From Brevibacterium aurantiacum (GTDB lineage Bacteria; Actinomycetota; Actinomycetes; Actinomycetales; Brevibacteriaceae), in the NCBI RefSeq assembly GCF_900169065.1, contig NZ_FXZB01000022.1, forward strand, positions 1-64,000: a stretch of DNA of 64,000 nt, read 5' to 3'. Every line of letters begins with the position of its first letter. The first letter of the stretch is position 1. Below, piece by piece: positions 26,355-36,258 of the stretch. Below the pieces are notes generated by a model. It made no database searches. It was not told where the DNA came from and was given only the letters and a program-made list of their open reading frames with translations. The translations under genes and the position numbers were made by a program.

Positions 26355-26711
26355 ATGGGTCTTCCAACCGTCCCGCAGCAATCTGAGAGGGGAACTGTTA
26401 TTGTGCTAGCGTTCTCCGTCGCCCCGTCCGGAACCGGCTGTGAAGATGGGCCAGTACACGATGCTGTCGCTGCTGCCGCCAATGTTGTACGTGACTCAGG
26501 CTCGCCCAACACGACGTCGAGCCTGTTTGCCGAGACTGAAGGCGCCCGGGACGAGGGCGTCGGCATGGTGAAGCGTGCCACAGAGGCCGTCGAGCCGTTC
26601 AGTTCCCGCATCTCGCTCGTCAGCAAAGTCGACGTCCGTCCCGGATGCGGGGGCGAGCCGGTGGCGAAGGTCGAACGGTTCGAACACAAGATCGAAGTCA
26701 GGAGAGGGTAA
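26355..26711 (+). CDS. Thiamine-binding-fold protein (DUF77/MTH1187-YqgV family)
   Basis: A 118-residue protein. From residue 16 it follows the DUF77 pattern: VLAFSVAPSGTG, VHDAVAAAANVVRDSG, the LFAETEG strand and a closing basic segment with SLVSKVDVRPG. Family members form small ferredoxin-like oligomers, some of which bind thiamine. The start is uncertain: ATG 26355 gives 15 extra residues, while GTG 26403 behind GAGAGGGGA fits the family N-terminus better. It is immediately followed, without a gap, by a membrane protein gene. Confidence 0.65.
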   Translation: MGLPTVPQQSERGTVIVLAFSVAPSGTGCEDGPVHDAVAAAANVVRDSGSPNTTSSLFAETEGARDEGVGMVKRATEAVEPFSSRISLVSKVDVRPGCGGEPVAKVERFEHKIEVRRG

Positions 26712-27362
26712 ATGTCGGGGCTGGACATCGCGTCGTTTGTAATTGACTGTGTCGGCTTGGTCTTAGCGATCATCGCGCTGGTTGTCGCGTACGCGGCTTG
26801 GTCGGCGGAATTCAAGAACCGCCGTTGGCACCAGGCACACGAACGACTCCTCAAATGGAACGAGGAGGTACTCGTGACTACCGAGAAAACACTCGCTCAC
26901 CCGAATGCGTTAGACGAGGTGAGAAGTCGTCCAGTTTTCGACGCCCGACTCCGGATTTACGCTCGTCAGCAGTCCTCTCGTGATGTCGAGACTGTGTTCC
27001 TGAATCCGGTCTATCGCACGCCGGGCGCGAATAGTTATCAGAGCGGCGTTTTGAAGGACATTGGGCGGCACATGTCTGTGGTTGCTATGCAATGGCCATA
27101 CGCTAATGGTTACGAAGTTCAGGTGGATAGAGTCGGTGCGCCACTGCTCAATAGTGACCATGAAGTACGGTTAAAGCTGGGCCACCTACGGGAGCGATGT
27201 GGGGTCTTCGACCGTTTCACGCGACAGCATCCCGAGCCGATGAGACTACGTATTGCGTGGAAGATGCTCTCCTCCTGGAAGGAAGTTCGCGAATATCGAA
27301 ATAGGAATCGCACCGATACTTCCAAAGTCCGTGAGGCGTCGTATGACCTTTGGCTTGGCTAG
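26712..27362 (+). CDS. Single-TM membrane protein, unknown function
   Basis: A 216-residue protein with one N-terminal transmembrane helix (IDCVGLVLAIIALVVAYAAW, about residues 12-31) and a charged cytoplasmic-type remainder without recognised motifs. The architecture resembles small membrane-anchored effectors of accessory regions, but no family is identified. Its ATG directly follows the stop of the DUF77-family gene, so the two form an operon. A functional link between the two proteins is inferred from this coupling only. Confidence 0.6.
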   Translation: MSGLDIASFVIDCVGLVLAIIALVVAYAAWSAEFKNRRWHQAHERLLKWNEEVLVTTEKTLAHPNALDEVRSRPVFDARLRIYARQQSSRDVETVFLNPVYRTPGANSYQSGVLKDIGRHMSVVAMQWPYANGYEVQVDRVGAPLLNSDHEVRLKLGHLRERCGVFDRFTRQHPEPMRLRIAWKMLSSWKEVREYRNRNRTDTSKVREASYDLWLG

Positions 27363-27483
27363 CTGGCGCAGCTTACTCCAATAGCCTTTTGACCTAGGTT
27401 GTTAAATAAAAGGCCGCGGCAGCGAAGAGCGCCGCAGGACTCGTCGATCTAGCGTCCGCTACCTAAAAAAGTGATTCCAGTTT

Positions 27484-27642
27484 TCAGCGTCTGTCCTCGA
27501 ACCGGTCGACGACAGTGTGCACCCCATGCGTCGGGCATGCGAAGGTCACCCGGACGCCTTGGTCCTTCGGGAACGATTCCGGCTCGCAGTCCGCTCCACA
27601 CTCGGCGCAGGTTCGGTACTCCTCGTCTTCGGACTCGAACAC
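27484..27642 (-). CDS. Tiny CPTHG zinc-ribbon protein, paired with resolvase 2
   Basis: A 52-residue protein. From GTG 27642 the minus strand reads CAECGADC and then TFACPTHGVHTVVDRFEDRR before TGA at 27484-27486. It aligns along most of its length with the 70-residue protein at 23426-23638, including all Cys/His positions. It starts 3 bases after the stop of the second resolvase. The same arrangement occurring twice makes a real gene likely despite its size. Confidence 0.72.
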   Translation of the reverse strand: MFESEDEEYRTCAECGADCEPESFPKDQGVRVTFACPTHGVHTVVDRFEDRR

Positions 27643-27645
27643 GAC

Positions 27646-28224
27646 TCAAGCCTCTGCCTTCGCCAGACGTTCGTGCTCGGAGATCACACCGTGCACGGCT
27701 CCCACTGAGACGCCGGTGGCTGCTGCGATCTCACGGATGGACTCACCCTTCTCCCGACGGGCGAGGACCACCGTGCGCTTGTCGTCGTCGATCACCCGCG
27801 GACGCCCCCCGACCTTGCCGCGCTTCCTGGCGGCCTCCAGTCCATTCCGCGTCTTGCGGACGATGTCGCGGCGACGGTCCTCAGCCAGCGCCAGCGCTAG
27901 GTCGAGGATCAGCGACCGCTCAGTATGCTCGCCGGCTGCGATGCCCTCCAACACCTTGACCGCGATGCCGCGTTCGAACAGATCGGTCAAGACGATGAGC
28001 CCCTCCAGGAGGTTGCGGCCGAGCCGGTCGACCTCCTGCACAGTCAGCATGTCTCCGCCCCGCATGTACACGATCGCCTCGCGGAGCCCAGGTCGGGCGT
28101 CGACGTCGAGCTTGCCGCTGACCTTCTCCTCGAACACCTTGACGCACAGCGGGTCGAGGGCATCATGCTGCCGAGACGTCTCCTGCTTCTTCGTGCTCAC
28201 CCGCACCAGGCCGACCAGTGCCAT
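27646..28224 (-). CDS. Small serine resolvase/invertase 2
   Basis: A 192-residue serine recombinase. LVGLVRVSTKKQ holds the nucleophilic Ser (about residue 10), LTVQEVDRLGRNLLEGL is the second conserved block, and a C-terminal helix-turn-helix (SIREIAAATGVSVGAVHGVI) closes it. It is clearly divergent from the first resolvase at 23635-24231, so this is not a recent duplication. Like resolvase 1, it is followed by a zinc-ribbon gene and preceded by nested inverted repeats that could be its binding sites. Confidence 0.9.
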   Translation of the reverse strand: MALVGLVRVSTKKQETSRQHDALDPLCVKVFEEKVSGKLDVDARPGLREAIVYMRGGDMLTVQEVDRLGRNLLEGLIVLTDLFERGIAVKVLEGIAAGEHTERSLILDLALALAEDRRRDIVRKTRNGLEAARKRGKVGGRPRVIDDDKRTVVLARREKGESIREIAAATGVSVGAVHGVISEHERLAKAEA

Positions 28225-28232
28225 GACGCCCT

Positions 28233-28288
28233 CCCGTTCAACATACGTGTTCAGTAACTCACTTCAAGGCTATCAGTTAGTGAACGGG
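28233..28288. promoter_or_regulatory. Nested dyads upstream of resolvase 2 (candidate res/operator)
   Basis: Outer arms CCCGTTCA (28233-28240) and TGAACGGG (28281-28288) are perfect. Inner arms GTTCAGTAACT (28249-28259) and AGTTAGTGAAC (28275-28285) match at 10 of 11 positions. More GTTCA-like half-sites follow up to about 28365. This looks like a resolvase binding region; no gene is convincing between 28289 and 28402. Confidence 0.5.
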
Positions 28289-28402
28289 TTTGTGAACAGA
28301 TTGGAGCGGCAGATCCTCCTTTCGGCGGCCAACCGTTCAGTGTTCGACATACGACCGTTTGATGAACGATCAGCGGCGACTATTGCGTGGATTCTTGTTC
28401 TC

Positions 28403-28972
28403 TCAATCGACGCCGTCAAAGTCTTCGAGGTTTTCCCTTTCAGAATCTTCCTGTTCGTTGGTGAAACCATCCCAGAGCAGATTGACGACGAGACAGAGAG
28501 AGAGCGCAATGTATGCTAGAGATGCTGGCCCGATGCTACTTAAGCCCACCGCGATCCAGTCGACCCACCCAGCATGATCCTTCATCTCAATCAGTGCTAC
28601 GCAGAGTAAACTTGCCGAGCCGAGTACCGAAACATGGATGCACATCAGGATTAACGCCCCAGCCTCGTTTAACGCCCTCACACGCACTTGGTCCACTGAA
28701 CGACCGCGCTCTAGTATGCGTTCACGCCATCCGGCAACTTGTGAAAACCCGGCGAGTAGGGCGCCAACCAGTAAAGCGGCAGCGGCAAGCCAAATTTCTG
28801 GTTCATCAATAGCGACTCGGGCGCAAATAAGAAGAACGGCCACTGCAACTGGGAGACCGAATAGAACCAAGAAGGCGACCACATCAAACTTTTCGTCGCC
28901 AGTTTGAGATCGCCGTCGTAGTCCGGCAAAAACCCCGGCTATAACGCGACCGGGGTTGAATCGGTTAAGCAT
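28403..28972 (-). CDS. Four-helix membrane protein, partner of the upstream gene
   Basis: A 189-residue protein with about four transmembrane helices, near residues 30-50, 58-78, 105-128 and 138-165, and a short acidic C-terminal tail (NEQEDSERENLEDFDG). No family is recognised. Its start overlaps the end of the 370-residue gene upstream by 34 bases, so the pair must be co-translated. The pair follows hsdR on the same strand. A soluble sensor plus a membrane effector is a frequent layout of phage-defence systems, but this is inference. Confidence 0.65.
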   Translation of the reverse strand: MLNRFNPGRVIAGVFAGLRRRSQTGDEKFDVVAFLVLFGLPVAVAVLLICARVAIDEPEIWLAAAALLVGALLAGFSQVAGWRERILERGRSVDQVRVRALNEAGALILMCIHVSVLGSASLLCVALIEMKDHAGWVDWIAVGLSSIGPASLAYIALSLCLVVNLLWDGFTNEQEDSERENLEDFDGVD

Positions 28973-30051
28973 CGGATCACCTCGTCCGGGTCAATAATTT
29001 CTAGTTCAATACCTTCTTGGCGAGCAACCCTTGAGGCCCGGTCACAGACGCGAGCATAGTAGGAATGGATACTAGGGGGAAGATCTGATAGCGGGTAAGT
29101 GAAAGCGTCTCGCAGCGTGTCCACCGCGATAGTCGTCGTCGCGTCTGATTCTTTACCATGCAGTGCGATAGATGTTGATTGGTAACGATCCTCTTCCCCG
29201 TCTCCGAACAAGTCTCGCTCTTCGAGTAGGCTTGCGACCTCTGATACCGCCTGCTTTTGCGTCGTGTTCTCTTGGGATCGTCGCCTAGTCACCCAAGATC
29301 TGCCTGCCTGTCGACCGACGTCAATGATATTTTGGTCACGAAGCTTGATGGTCAGGACTCGATCGACATAATCATTGTGGCCGGTGGCATCAAGACGTTT
29401 GCTTTTAAATGTTACCGAGGCCCTGTCTGCGCCGGTTAGCAATTCATCTAAATACTCGTTGTCAGACGCCTGGTGTTCGTCAAACAATAGTCGCTTAAAT
29501 GCCTTCTTTTTGGGGATCTTCTCGCCCGCTTTGCGTGCTTCATTGCGATTTGCCGCCTCCTCATCTTCACGCTCAGAACGGATCAGCTTGCTCTCGTCTC
29601 GGATCATCGCTAGAAGCCGTGCGTGTGGATCACGTCGGTAATTTGTTTGCGTGACCAACAGAAACCGAGAGTCTTTACCCTTTGGGAAAACGAAGGTGAC
29701 CTGATGGGATGCCTCGGCGGACCAGCCTTCAAGATCCCGGGTCGTGGCTCTGGGCTTGGTCGCGGATGCGTGACTACCTTCCTCACCGGTCGCAATCTGA
29801 GCGTGAATGAGGCTGGGGCTAACTACTTGAGAAGAGGTGAGCGTGGCAGTCTTTAAAGGCTTTGTCACGTTTCCGTTTTGATCTGGGCGTGCCTCAAACC
29901 GCTGGGTTCCCTTGTTCTCAAGTCGCTCCAGCAAGAGTGAGATTTCTTTTGCAATACCGCCTCCGCTCTCCGCATTGTAGGGTTCCCGATCCTTTATGCG
30001 GTTGGGATACGCCTCGACGATGAAGACGCGAAATCCGTATGATCGTGCCAT
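28939..30051 (-). CDS. Hypothetical protein downstream of hsdR
   Basis: A 370-residue soluble protein that I cannot assign. The N-terminus (YGFRVFIVEAYPN) is strand-rich. The middle contains a basic Lys/Arg stretch (AGEKIPKKKAFKRL). The C-terminal third is mixed. No nuclease, NTPase or methylase motif is evident. It starts 114 bases after the hsdR stop and overlaps the four-helix membrane protein gene. Possible roles are the regulatory or sensing half of a two-gene defence unit, or a regulator of the adjacent restriction system. Confidence 0.65.
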   Translation of the reverse strand: MARSYGFRVFIVEAYPNRIKDREPYNAESGGGIAKEISLLLERLENKGTQRFEARPDQNGNVTKPLKTATLTSSQVVSPSLIHAQIATGEEGSHASATKPRATTRDLEGWSAEASHQVTFVFPKGKDSRFLLVTQTNYRRDPHARLLAMIRDESKLIRSEREDEEAANRNEARKAGEKIPKKKAFKRLLFDEHQASDNEYLDELLTGADRASVTFKSKRLDATGHNDYVDRVLTIKLRDQNIIDVGRQAGRSWVTRRRSQENTTQKQAVSEVASLLEERDLFGDGEEDRYQSTSIALHGKESDATTTIAVDTLRDAFTYPLSDLPPSIHSYYARVCDRASRVARQEGIELEIIDPDEVIRCLTDSTPVAL

Positions 30052-30165
30052 GGTGTTGAGTCACCGTTCCTTCAACTTTGCTACAGTGCGATTTAGTTTA
30101 TTTGAAGCACTCCGGTGCTGACGGCCAAGCTTCGGTAAGTTCTTACGTGAATTGAACTCCCCTGC

Positions 30166-33100
30166 TTAAGCATTGTTAGCAAATACCTCCGCCTGTTCAA
30201 GAACAAGTTCAATCGCCTTGTCCTCCGCGTCAGGTGGGTAGTCGTACCGAGCGAGGATGCGACGCACCTTGGACCTCATCGCGGCCAGGACGGACTCCTT
30301 GAGGTTCCAATCGATCGTTGCCGACTGCCGCACTGACTTCACCAGATCCTGCGCGATGGCTTTGAGAGTCTCGTCGCCGAGTTCCAGGACGGCGGCGTCG
30401 TTCTGGACGACGGCATCGTAGAAGGCGACCTCGTCTTCCCGTAGACCAAGCTTCTCGTGACGCTTTTGGTCATCGCGCATCTGCTTGGCGAGCTTGACCA
30501 GCTCGGCGACGATCTCGGCCGTCGACAAGGACCGGTTCGTGTATCGGTTGACGGCCTCGTCGAGCATCTCCGAGAACTTTCGGCCCTGCACGATGTTCTT
30601 GCGCTGCACTGTGCGGATCTGGTCATTAAGGAGCCGCCTGAGCAGACCCATCTGGAGGTTGGGTCGCTCCTTCTCAGCCAAGGAGTCAAGAAACTCATCG
30701 CTGAGGATCGAGATTTCAGGCGTCTCCACACCGGCCATCTTGTACACATCCACGACCTGGTCAGCTGCGACCGCATCGTTGATCAGCTGGCCGAGTGCGG
30801 TGTCGATCTCCACGGCACCGGAACCACCGCGACCGGAGTCCGGGTTCTGGATCTTGAGGATCGCTGCTCTCACGTCCGTAAACAGACGCACGTCATCCCG
30901 GATCGCTGCTGCTTCGTCACGGGCACCAGCAAGTGCGAAGGCTTTGGCCAGTGCGAGTACCACGTCGTTGAACCGCGACGTACGCTCCGGATCCGCCATG
31001 ACGAAGTCGAGGACCTTCGCGTACTCATTCAACCGCTGTGACGCTGTGAGCTCGGGCGAGGAGTCGAAGTCAACGCCGTGCAACAGTCCACAGACGACGT
31101 CGTGCTTCTCCATCATGACCGCGACCATCTCGTCGATGGGTACACCGGCCTGCTCACGGTCCGAGGGCGAGTACTCAGACAGAGCCGTCTGCAAGTTGGC
31201 GAACACACCGATGTAGTCGACGATCAGCCCACCAGGCTTGTCACGGAACGTGCGGTTCACACGAGCAATGGCCTGCATAAGCCCCGCACCCTGCATGGTC
31301 TTGTCGATGTACATCGTGTGCATCGACGGAGCGTCGAACCCAGTCAGCCACATGTCACGGACGATCACCAGTTCCAGCGGATCATCGGCGTTCTTTGCAC
31401 GCAGCTTGAGGTCCTTGCGCACGTCCTTTGAGTGAATGTGCGGCTGGAACTCCACCGGATCAGTTGCGGATCCTGTCATGACGACCTTGATCTTGCCCTC
31501 AGCGGGATCATCGGAGTGCCAGTCTGGGCGCAGGGCGACGATCTTCTCGTAGAGGCGCACGGCGATCCTGCGACTCATCGTCACAATCATGCCCTTGCCG
31601 AGGAGTGATTCACGGCGCTTTTCCCAGTGCTCGACGATGTCCTGCGCCACAAGATCGAGTCGCGACTCGGCACCGACGATCGCTTCCAGTCGCGACCACC
31701 GGGACTTTGCGGCCGTGGCGGTGTCCTCCTCGACGGTCTCGGTGATCTCGTCAGCGAGACCGTCCAGCGTCGCGAGATCGGCCTCTGAGACGTCGATCTT
31801 GGCAAGCCGGGACTCGTAGAAGATCCTCACCGTGGCACCGTCCTCGACCGCCCTGGTGAGGTCGTAGACGTCGACATAGTCGCCGAACACCGATCGGGTG
31901 GACTTGTCGTTCGACTCGATCGGGGTGCCTGTGAAGCCGAGGTAGGTCGCACCCGGCAGCGCGTCGCGCATGTGCTTGGCCAGCCCCGACTTCAGTCGAC
32001 CATGCCGGTCGAGTGTCTCGCTGAAGCCGTATTGGCTCCGATGCGCCTCGTCGGCGATGACGACCACATTCCGTCGGTCGGTGAGAACAGCGTTGCTGTC
32101 ACCGTCCTCACCCGGAGCGAACTTCTGCAAAGTCGTGAACAAGATGCCGCCGGAGGCCCGCTTGAGCTTTGCACGGAGGTCGGAGCGTGTCGAAGCCTGT
32201 ACTGGTGTCTCGGGCAAGATCTGCGCAGGGGCGAAGGTCTCGCCGAACAGCTGGTCGTCGAGATCATTGCGGTCGGTGATAAACACCAGAGTCGGATTCG
32301 ACATGCGGGAATCGCGCATGACCTTCGCGGCGTAGAACACCATCTCGAAGCTCTTCCCTGAGCCCTGCGTATGCCACACCACGCCGCCGCGTCGATCACC
32401 CTCAGGCCTCGAAGCCTGCACCGTGGACTCGACGGCGGCGTTGACCGCCCAGTACTGGTGATACTTCGCCACACGCTTTACAAGAGCTCTGGTGGGCTGC
32501 CCGGTCACTTTGTTGGTGACGGTCTCATCGCTGAACACGATGAAGTTCTTCAGCAAGTCCAGGAACCGTTTGGGGTCGAACACGCCCTTGATGAGAACTT
32601 CAAGCGCGGAGCGATTGCTGACGACGTCGCGCCCGTCGATCGTCTTCCACGGCGCAAAGTGCTCGAACGCCCCCGAGTAGCTGCTCATGGCGGCCGAGGT
32701 CCCGTCAGAAATCACGGTGACTGCGTTCGGCACGAACACCGAGGGGATATCATGCCTGTAGGTCTGCACTTGGTTCCACGCCGACTTCAGGGTCGCGTGC
32801 CCTGCTGCAGGGTTCTTCAGCTCAAGCAACGCCAAGGGCAGGCCGTTGACCATCACCAACACGTCAGGGCGGCGGTGCTTTCCGTTGTCCACGATCGTGA
32901 ACTGGTTGACAGCGACCCAGTCGTTGTTCTGCGGGTGTTCGAAGTCCATCAACCAAAGCCGGGTGGTGCGGAGCAGACCGTCGTCGCTGCGATGTTCGAC
33001 CGGTACGCCATCCGTGATCAGCTTGTGTAGGCGGGCATTCTCATCGATCGGACTCTGTGACTCGGCACGCTGCACGATCTTCAGAGCCTCGGAGATCAAT

Positions 33101-33294
33101 GCGGGGGTCGTGCCTGGATTAATCCAACGGATGGCTGCGCGAAGCCGCCCCCAGAGCACTACATCTTCGTATGACTCCCGCTCCGCGGCATGTTCATCTG
33201 GAGCGATGTCAGGTCCATGTAGCCGGTGATAGCCGAGCTCTGCAAAGTACTCTAGTGCGGCCTCCTCGACGATGTTTTCGTTGAAAGAAGTCAT
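30166..33294 (-). CDS. hsdR: Type I restriction enzyme, R subunit
   Basis: A 1042-residue motor and nuclease subunit. An N-terminal PD-(D/E)xK nuclease is seen as [21 protein letters not shown] (about residues 140-160, split here by its two motif ends). The translocase core has the P-loop HTQGSGKS, the DEAH box [20 protein letters not shown] and [17 protein letters not shown] helical C-terminal domain contacts the methylase core. It translocates and cuts DNA lacking HsdM modification. ATG overlaps the hsdS stop by 4 bases. Confidence 0.95.
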   Translation of the reverse strand: MTSFNENIVEEAALEYFAELGYHRLHGPDIAPDEHAAERESYEDVVLWGRLRAAIRWINPGTTPALISEALKIVQRAESQSPIDENARLHKLITDGVPVEHRSDDGLLRTTRLWLMDFEHPQNNDWVAVNQFTIVDNGKHRRPDVLVMVNGLPLALLELKNPAAGHATLKSAWNQVQTYRHDIPSVFVPNAVTVISDGTSAAMSSYSGAFEHFAPWKTIDGRDVVSNRSALEVLIKGVFDPKRFLDLLKNFIVFSDETVTNKVTGQPTRALVKRVAKYHQYWAVNAAVESTVQASRPEGDRRGGVVWHTQGSGKSFEMVFYAAKVMRDSRMSNPTLVFITDRNDLDDQLFGETFAPAQILPETPVQASTRSDLRAKLKRASGGILFTTLQKFAPGEDGDSNAVLTDRRNVVVIADEAHRSQYGFSETLDRHGRLKSGLAKHMRDALPGATYLGFTGTPIESNDKSTRSVFGDYVDVYDLTRAVEDGATVRIFYESRLAKIDVSEADLATLDGLADEITETVEEDTATAAKSRWSRLEAIVGAESRLDLVAQDIVEHWEKRRESLLGKGMIVTMSRRIAVRLYEKIVALRPDWHSDDPAEGKIKVVMTGSATDPVEFQPHIHSKDVRKDLKLRAKNADDPLELVIVRDMWLTGFDAPSMHTMYIDKTMQGAGLMQAIARVNRTFRDKPGGLIVDYIGVFANLQTALSEYSPSDREQAGVPIDEMVAVMMEKHDVVCGLLHGVDFDSSPELTASQRLNEYAKVLDFVMADPERTSRFNDVVLALAKAFALAGARDEAAAIRDDVRLFTDVRAAILKIQNPDSGRGGSGAVEIDTALGQLINDAVAADQVVDVYKMAGVETPEISILSDEFLDSLAEKERPNLQMGLLRRLLNDQIRTVQRKNIVQGRKFSEMLDEAVNRYTNRSLSTAEIVAELVKLAKQMRDDQKRHEKLGLREDEVAFYDAVVQNDAAVLELGDETLKAIAQDLVKSVRQSATIDWNLKESVLAAMRSKVRRILARYDYPPDAEDKAIELVLEQAEVFANNA

Positions 33295-34478
33295 AATGTT
33301 CCTTCCTCGGGAGGGACTCGGATGCGGCCCGAGAGCAGTTGGGGGAGCAACGAGTCGCGAAGTGCGACAAGACGGTCAGACTCCGTTCGCAGGCTCTCGG
33401 CACGCTGAAGCATTGTGAGTACGGCGAATTTGAGAGCAGATGGTGCCTTAGTGAAGTCCGGAACCTTGATCGTCAGCACGTCATCGGGTCTCACCCGTTG
33501 ATGGCTTCCAGAGGTTCCGGTTACCCGGCGAGGCAACTCTTCCTGGAAGAACGGAGCCCGAACTGCCAACCAGGCTGCAGCCAGCAAGTTCTCTTCCGGC
33601 GCCGTCAGCACGAGGAATTCGGTGGAGGCGAGAGCTGGAACATCCGATGACGAGGCCCACCATGTTCTGTTGAAACGAGGGTTGAGTCTGGACAACAAGA
33701 TCGCTCGCCCCGGCAGGCGAAGCTTGTTGCTCTTTATCGAAGACGCAACTACACGTTCGGGCCGTGCTCCCGCATCGAACGCGGGAAGACTGAAATGGTC
33801 AACAAGACTCTCACCGAGAGAGACCGGGTTCACCGAAGCCTTCACCGAGGCCACGACGTGTCCGAGTGGTACGGCAGGAAGATCCATTCCAATCTGGGCG
33901 GACTGAGCATCTATCAATGACGATATATACGTAGTCGCCCGCCGGTTCGACTCGATCTTGTCGTCGATCGCGCCGAGCGTCGCGGCGATCGCGCGCTGTT
34001 CCGGTAAGGGCGGTATAGGTAGCTCAATGTTGGAAACTTCCGTCAAACTTAAGTTTTGCTGTACGGATTGCACCACTCGCGTCCGGGCGCGAGCGATGCG
34101 GTCGGTATCGCGAAGACAGTAGTATAGAAAACCCCGATCAATCTTGTGTATGTCGGGACGAATGATTGCAACAGCTTGGTTTGTGTTGGCAGGGAGATCT
34201 GAAGGTTGTACTCGCGCGACCCGGCCTATCGTTCCAGCGATGGAAAAGAGTATGTCGTCCGTATCGATGACGGAGCGGACAAGTTGTCTATGGGTCTCTT
34301 CGCTGATGAAAGCCAACTTTGATTGATTCAGTGCGCCCGAATCGTTGATCGACTCGACCTTGATGAAGTTGATACCGCTTTCTTCAAACCGGCCACCTAG
34401 CGTCGTAGGGGTGGTACCCTTTGTGACGCGCCGTGTGACCTCGCCAACTGTGCTCATCTGCCACTCGCTGCGGCTCAA
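33291..34478 (-). CDS. hsdS: Type I restriction specificity subunit
   Basis: A 395-residue protein with two target-recognition domains and conserved spacer helices. [20 protein letters not shown] after the first domain is the classical HsdS motif. A second variable domain and a C-terminal helix with a matching role ([20 protein letters not shown]) follow. It sets the split recognition sequence of the HsdMS methylase and the HsdRMS nuclease. It overlaps both neighbours by 4 bases. The recognition site cannot be predicted from sequence. Confidence 0.92.
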   Translation of the reverse strand: MSRSEWQMSTVGEVTRRVTKGTTPTTLGGRFEESGINFIKVESINDSGALNQSKLAFISEETHRQLVRSVIDTDDILFSIAGTIGRVARVQPSDLPANTNQAVAIIRPDIHKIDRGFLYYCLRDTDRIARARTRVVQSVQQNLSLTEVSNIELPIPPLPEQRAIAATLGAIDDKIESNRRATTYISSLIDAQSAQIGMDLPAVPLGHVVASVKASVNPVSLGESLVDHFSLPAFDAGARPERVVASSIKSNKLRLPGRAILLSRLNPRFNRTWWASSSDVPALASTEFLVLTAPEENLLAAAWLAVRAPFFQEELPRRVTGTSGSHQRVRPDDVLTIKVPDFTKAPSALKFAVLTMLQRAESLRTESDRLVALRDSLLPQLLSGRIRVPPEEGTL

Positions 34479-36040
34479 CGTAGTTCTCCAAGCCGACGCC
34501 GAACGTCGTCCTCCAGCTTGCGCCCATACTCGAACTCGGCAAACAATTCCTTTGTGAGGCGATCAATCTTCTCGTCAATCGGCTCGGCGTCAACCTCGGC
34601 CTCTTCCGCACCAACGTAGCGGCCAGGAGTCAGTACAAAGTCGTGCTTCTCGATCTCGTCAATCTTCGCGGATTTTGCGAAGCCCGGAACGTCCTCCTGC
34701 TCGCCGTCGTGGTTGCGCCAGGAGTGGTACGTACCCGCGATCTTTTCGACATCGTCGTCGTCCAGCACACGTAGCCGGCGAGATTCCATGGTGCCGAGCT
34801 TTCGGGCGTCGATGAACAACACTTCGTCACGACGTTCACGATGACCATTGCCGTCCCGACCCTTCGACACGAACCACAAGGAGACAGGGATGCCGGTGTT
34901 GAAAAATAACTTGTCGGGCATCGCAACGATACAGTCCACGAGGCCAGCCTCGACAAGCCTCTGACGGATCTCGCCCTCGCCGCTGCTCTTCGAGGACAAT
35001 GACCCATTAGCGAGTACGAACCCCGCGGTGCCGTTGGGCGCAAGGTGGTGGATGAAATGCTGCACCCAGCCGAAGTTCGCATTGCCCTTCGGCGGCGTGC
35101 CGTACTTCCATCGGGGGTCGTCACCGAGCTTTGCGTCCCACCAGTCAGATACGTTGAAGGGTGGATTCGCGATCACGAAGTCAGCGCGCAGATCCGGGTG
35201 CAGATCCTCGGTGAACGAGTCCGCCGAATGCGAGCCCATTTCCGCCTCGATGCCACGCAGTGCGAGGTTCATCTTCGCCAGCTTCCACGTGGTGTCTGTG
35301 TACTCCTGCCCGTAGACGGAGATGTCGGTGCGCTTGCCACCGTGTGCCTTCACGAACTCCGCTGATTGGACGAACATGCCACCGGAACCCGCAGCCGGGT
35401 CGTAGACCCGTCCCTTATACGGCTCCAGCATCTCGACCAGTGTCTTAACCACGGACCGCGGGGTGTAGAACGCGCCAGCGTCCTTGCCGGTCTCCTTGCC
35501 TGCGAACTGGCCGAGGAAGTACTCGTACACCCGCCCGAGGACGTCGTCCGCGCCGTGGTCGTCGGTCTCGGTGAACCCGATGGAACCGATCAGATCGACG
35601 AGCCCGCCGAGGCGTCTCTTGTCGAGGCCGTCGCGACCGTAGTTGCGAGGAAGGACGCCACGGAGGGAGGGGTTCTCCTTCTCGATGAGGTCCATCGCCT
35701 TGTCCAGCTCCTGGCCGATCCCCGACTGCTTGGCCATCGACTGGATGTGGCCCCAACGGGCGAGCTCTGGCACCCAGAACACGTTGTGGCTTGTGTACTC
35801 ATCGCGCTCTTCGAGGAACGACTCGATGCGTTCCGGCTTGATGCCGTCGGCTGCCAGCTCATCTTTGAGGTCGGCGCGGCGCTCATCGAAGCGGTCCGAG
35901 ACGTACTTGAGGAAGACCAGGCCGAGGACCACGTGCTTGTACTCGCTGGGCTCCTGATTGCCGCGCAGTTTGTCAGCAGCATCCCATAGCGTCTGCTCAA
36001 GCGTCTTGGACGGTTTGGCCTTAGCGGCTGGTCGCGCCAT
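34475..36040 (-). CDS. hsdM: Type I restriction-modification methylase subunit
   Basis: A 521-residue N6-adenine methyltransferase. It has the N-terminal helical HsdM domain (TLEQTLWDAADKLRGN), FYTPRSVVKTLV, SAM motif I DPAAGSGGMF, and catalytic motif IV NPPFN. In-frame codons to 36106 are rejected because ATG 36040 has AAAGGGC upstream and the family N-terminus begins there. It is the first gene of hsdM-hsdS-hsdR; with HsdS it marks host DNA. The operon ends with the unknown pair at 28403-30051. Confidence 0.95.
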   Translation of the reverse strand: MARPAAKAKPSKTLEQTLWDAADKLRGNQEPSEYKHVVLGLVFLKYVSDRFDERRADLKDELAADGIKPERIESFLEERDEYTSHNVFWVPELARWGHIQSMAKQSGIGQELDKAMDLIEKENPSLRGVLPRNYGRDGLDKRRLGGLVDLIGSIGFTETDDHGADDVLGRVYEYFLGQFAGKETGKDAGAFYTPRSVVKTLVEMLEPYKGRVYDPAAGSGGMFVQSAEFVKAHGGKRTDISVYGQEYTDTTWKLAKMNLALRGIEAEMGSHSADSFTEDLHPDLRADFVIANPPFNVSDWWDAKLGDDPRWKYGTPPKGNANFGWVQHFIHHLAPNGTAGFVLANGSLSSKSSGEGEIRQRLVEAGLVDCIVAMPDKLFFNTGIPVSLWFVSKGRDGNGHRERRDEVLFIDARKLGTMESRRLRVLDDDDVEKIAGTYHSWRNHDGEQEDVPGFAKSAKIDEIEKHDFVLTPGRYVGAEEAEVDAEPIDEKIDRLTKELFAEFEYGRKLEDDVRRRLGELR

Positions 36041-36258
36041 GTGTTGCCCTTTCTTGCACGCTTGGATCGCGTGACGAAGTACTGCCTCTGAAGTTTCTTC
36101 TACCATATCCGCAGTTCACAGTGGTGCACTCCTGCCGCGCCGCCGAACGTGACGTCAAGGCTGTACTAACACTGCGTCGTTGGCCGCCAGAGGCGGCCCG
36201 GATTCTCGGGTGCACAAGCACAGACTATGTGCCTTCACCCTTGAGAACGGAGATCACC

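Noticed and set aside
23426..28224. Treating the two resolvase/zinc-ribbon pairs as ends of a composite transposon
   Set aside because: The pairs are highly diverged, have no terminal repeats or target duplications, and lie inside one element with defined att sites.
28403..30051. Identification of the unknown pair as Kiwa
   Set aside because: A membrane protein plus a soluble protein fits loosely, but gene order differs and I see no convincing sequence match to KwaA or KwaB.
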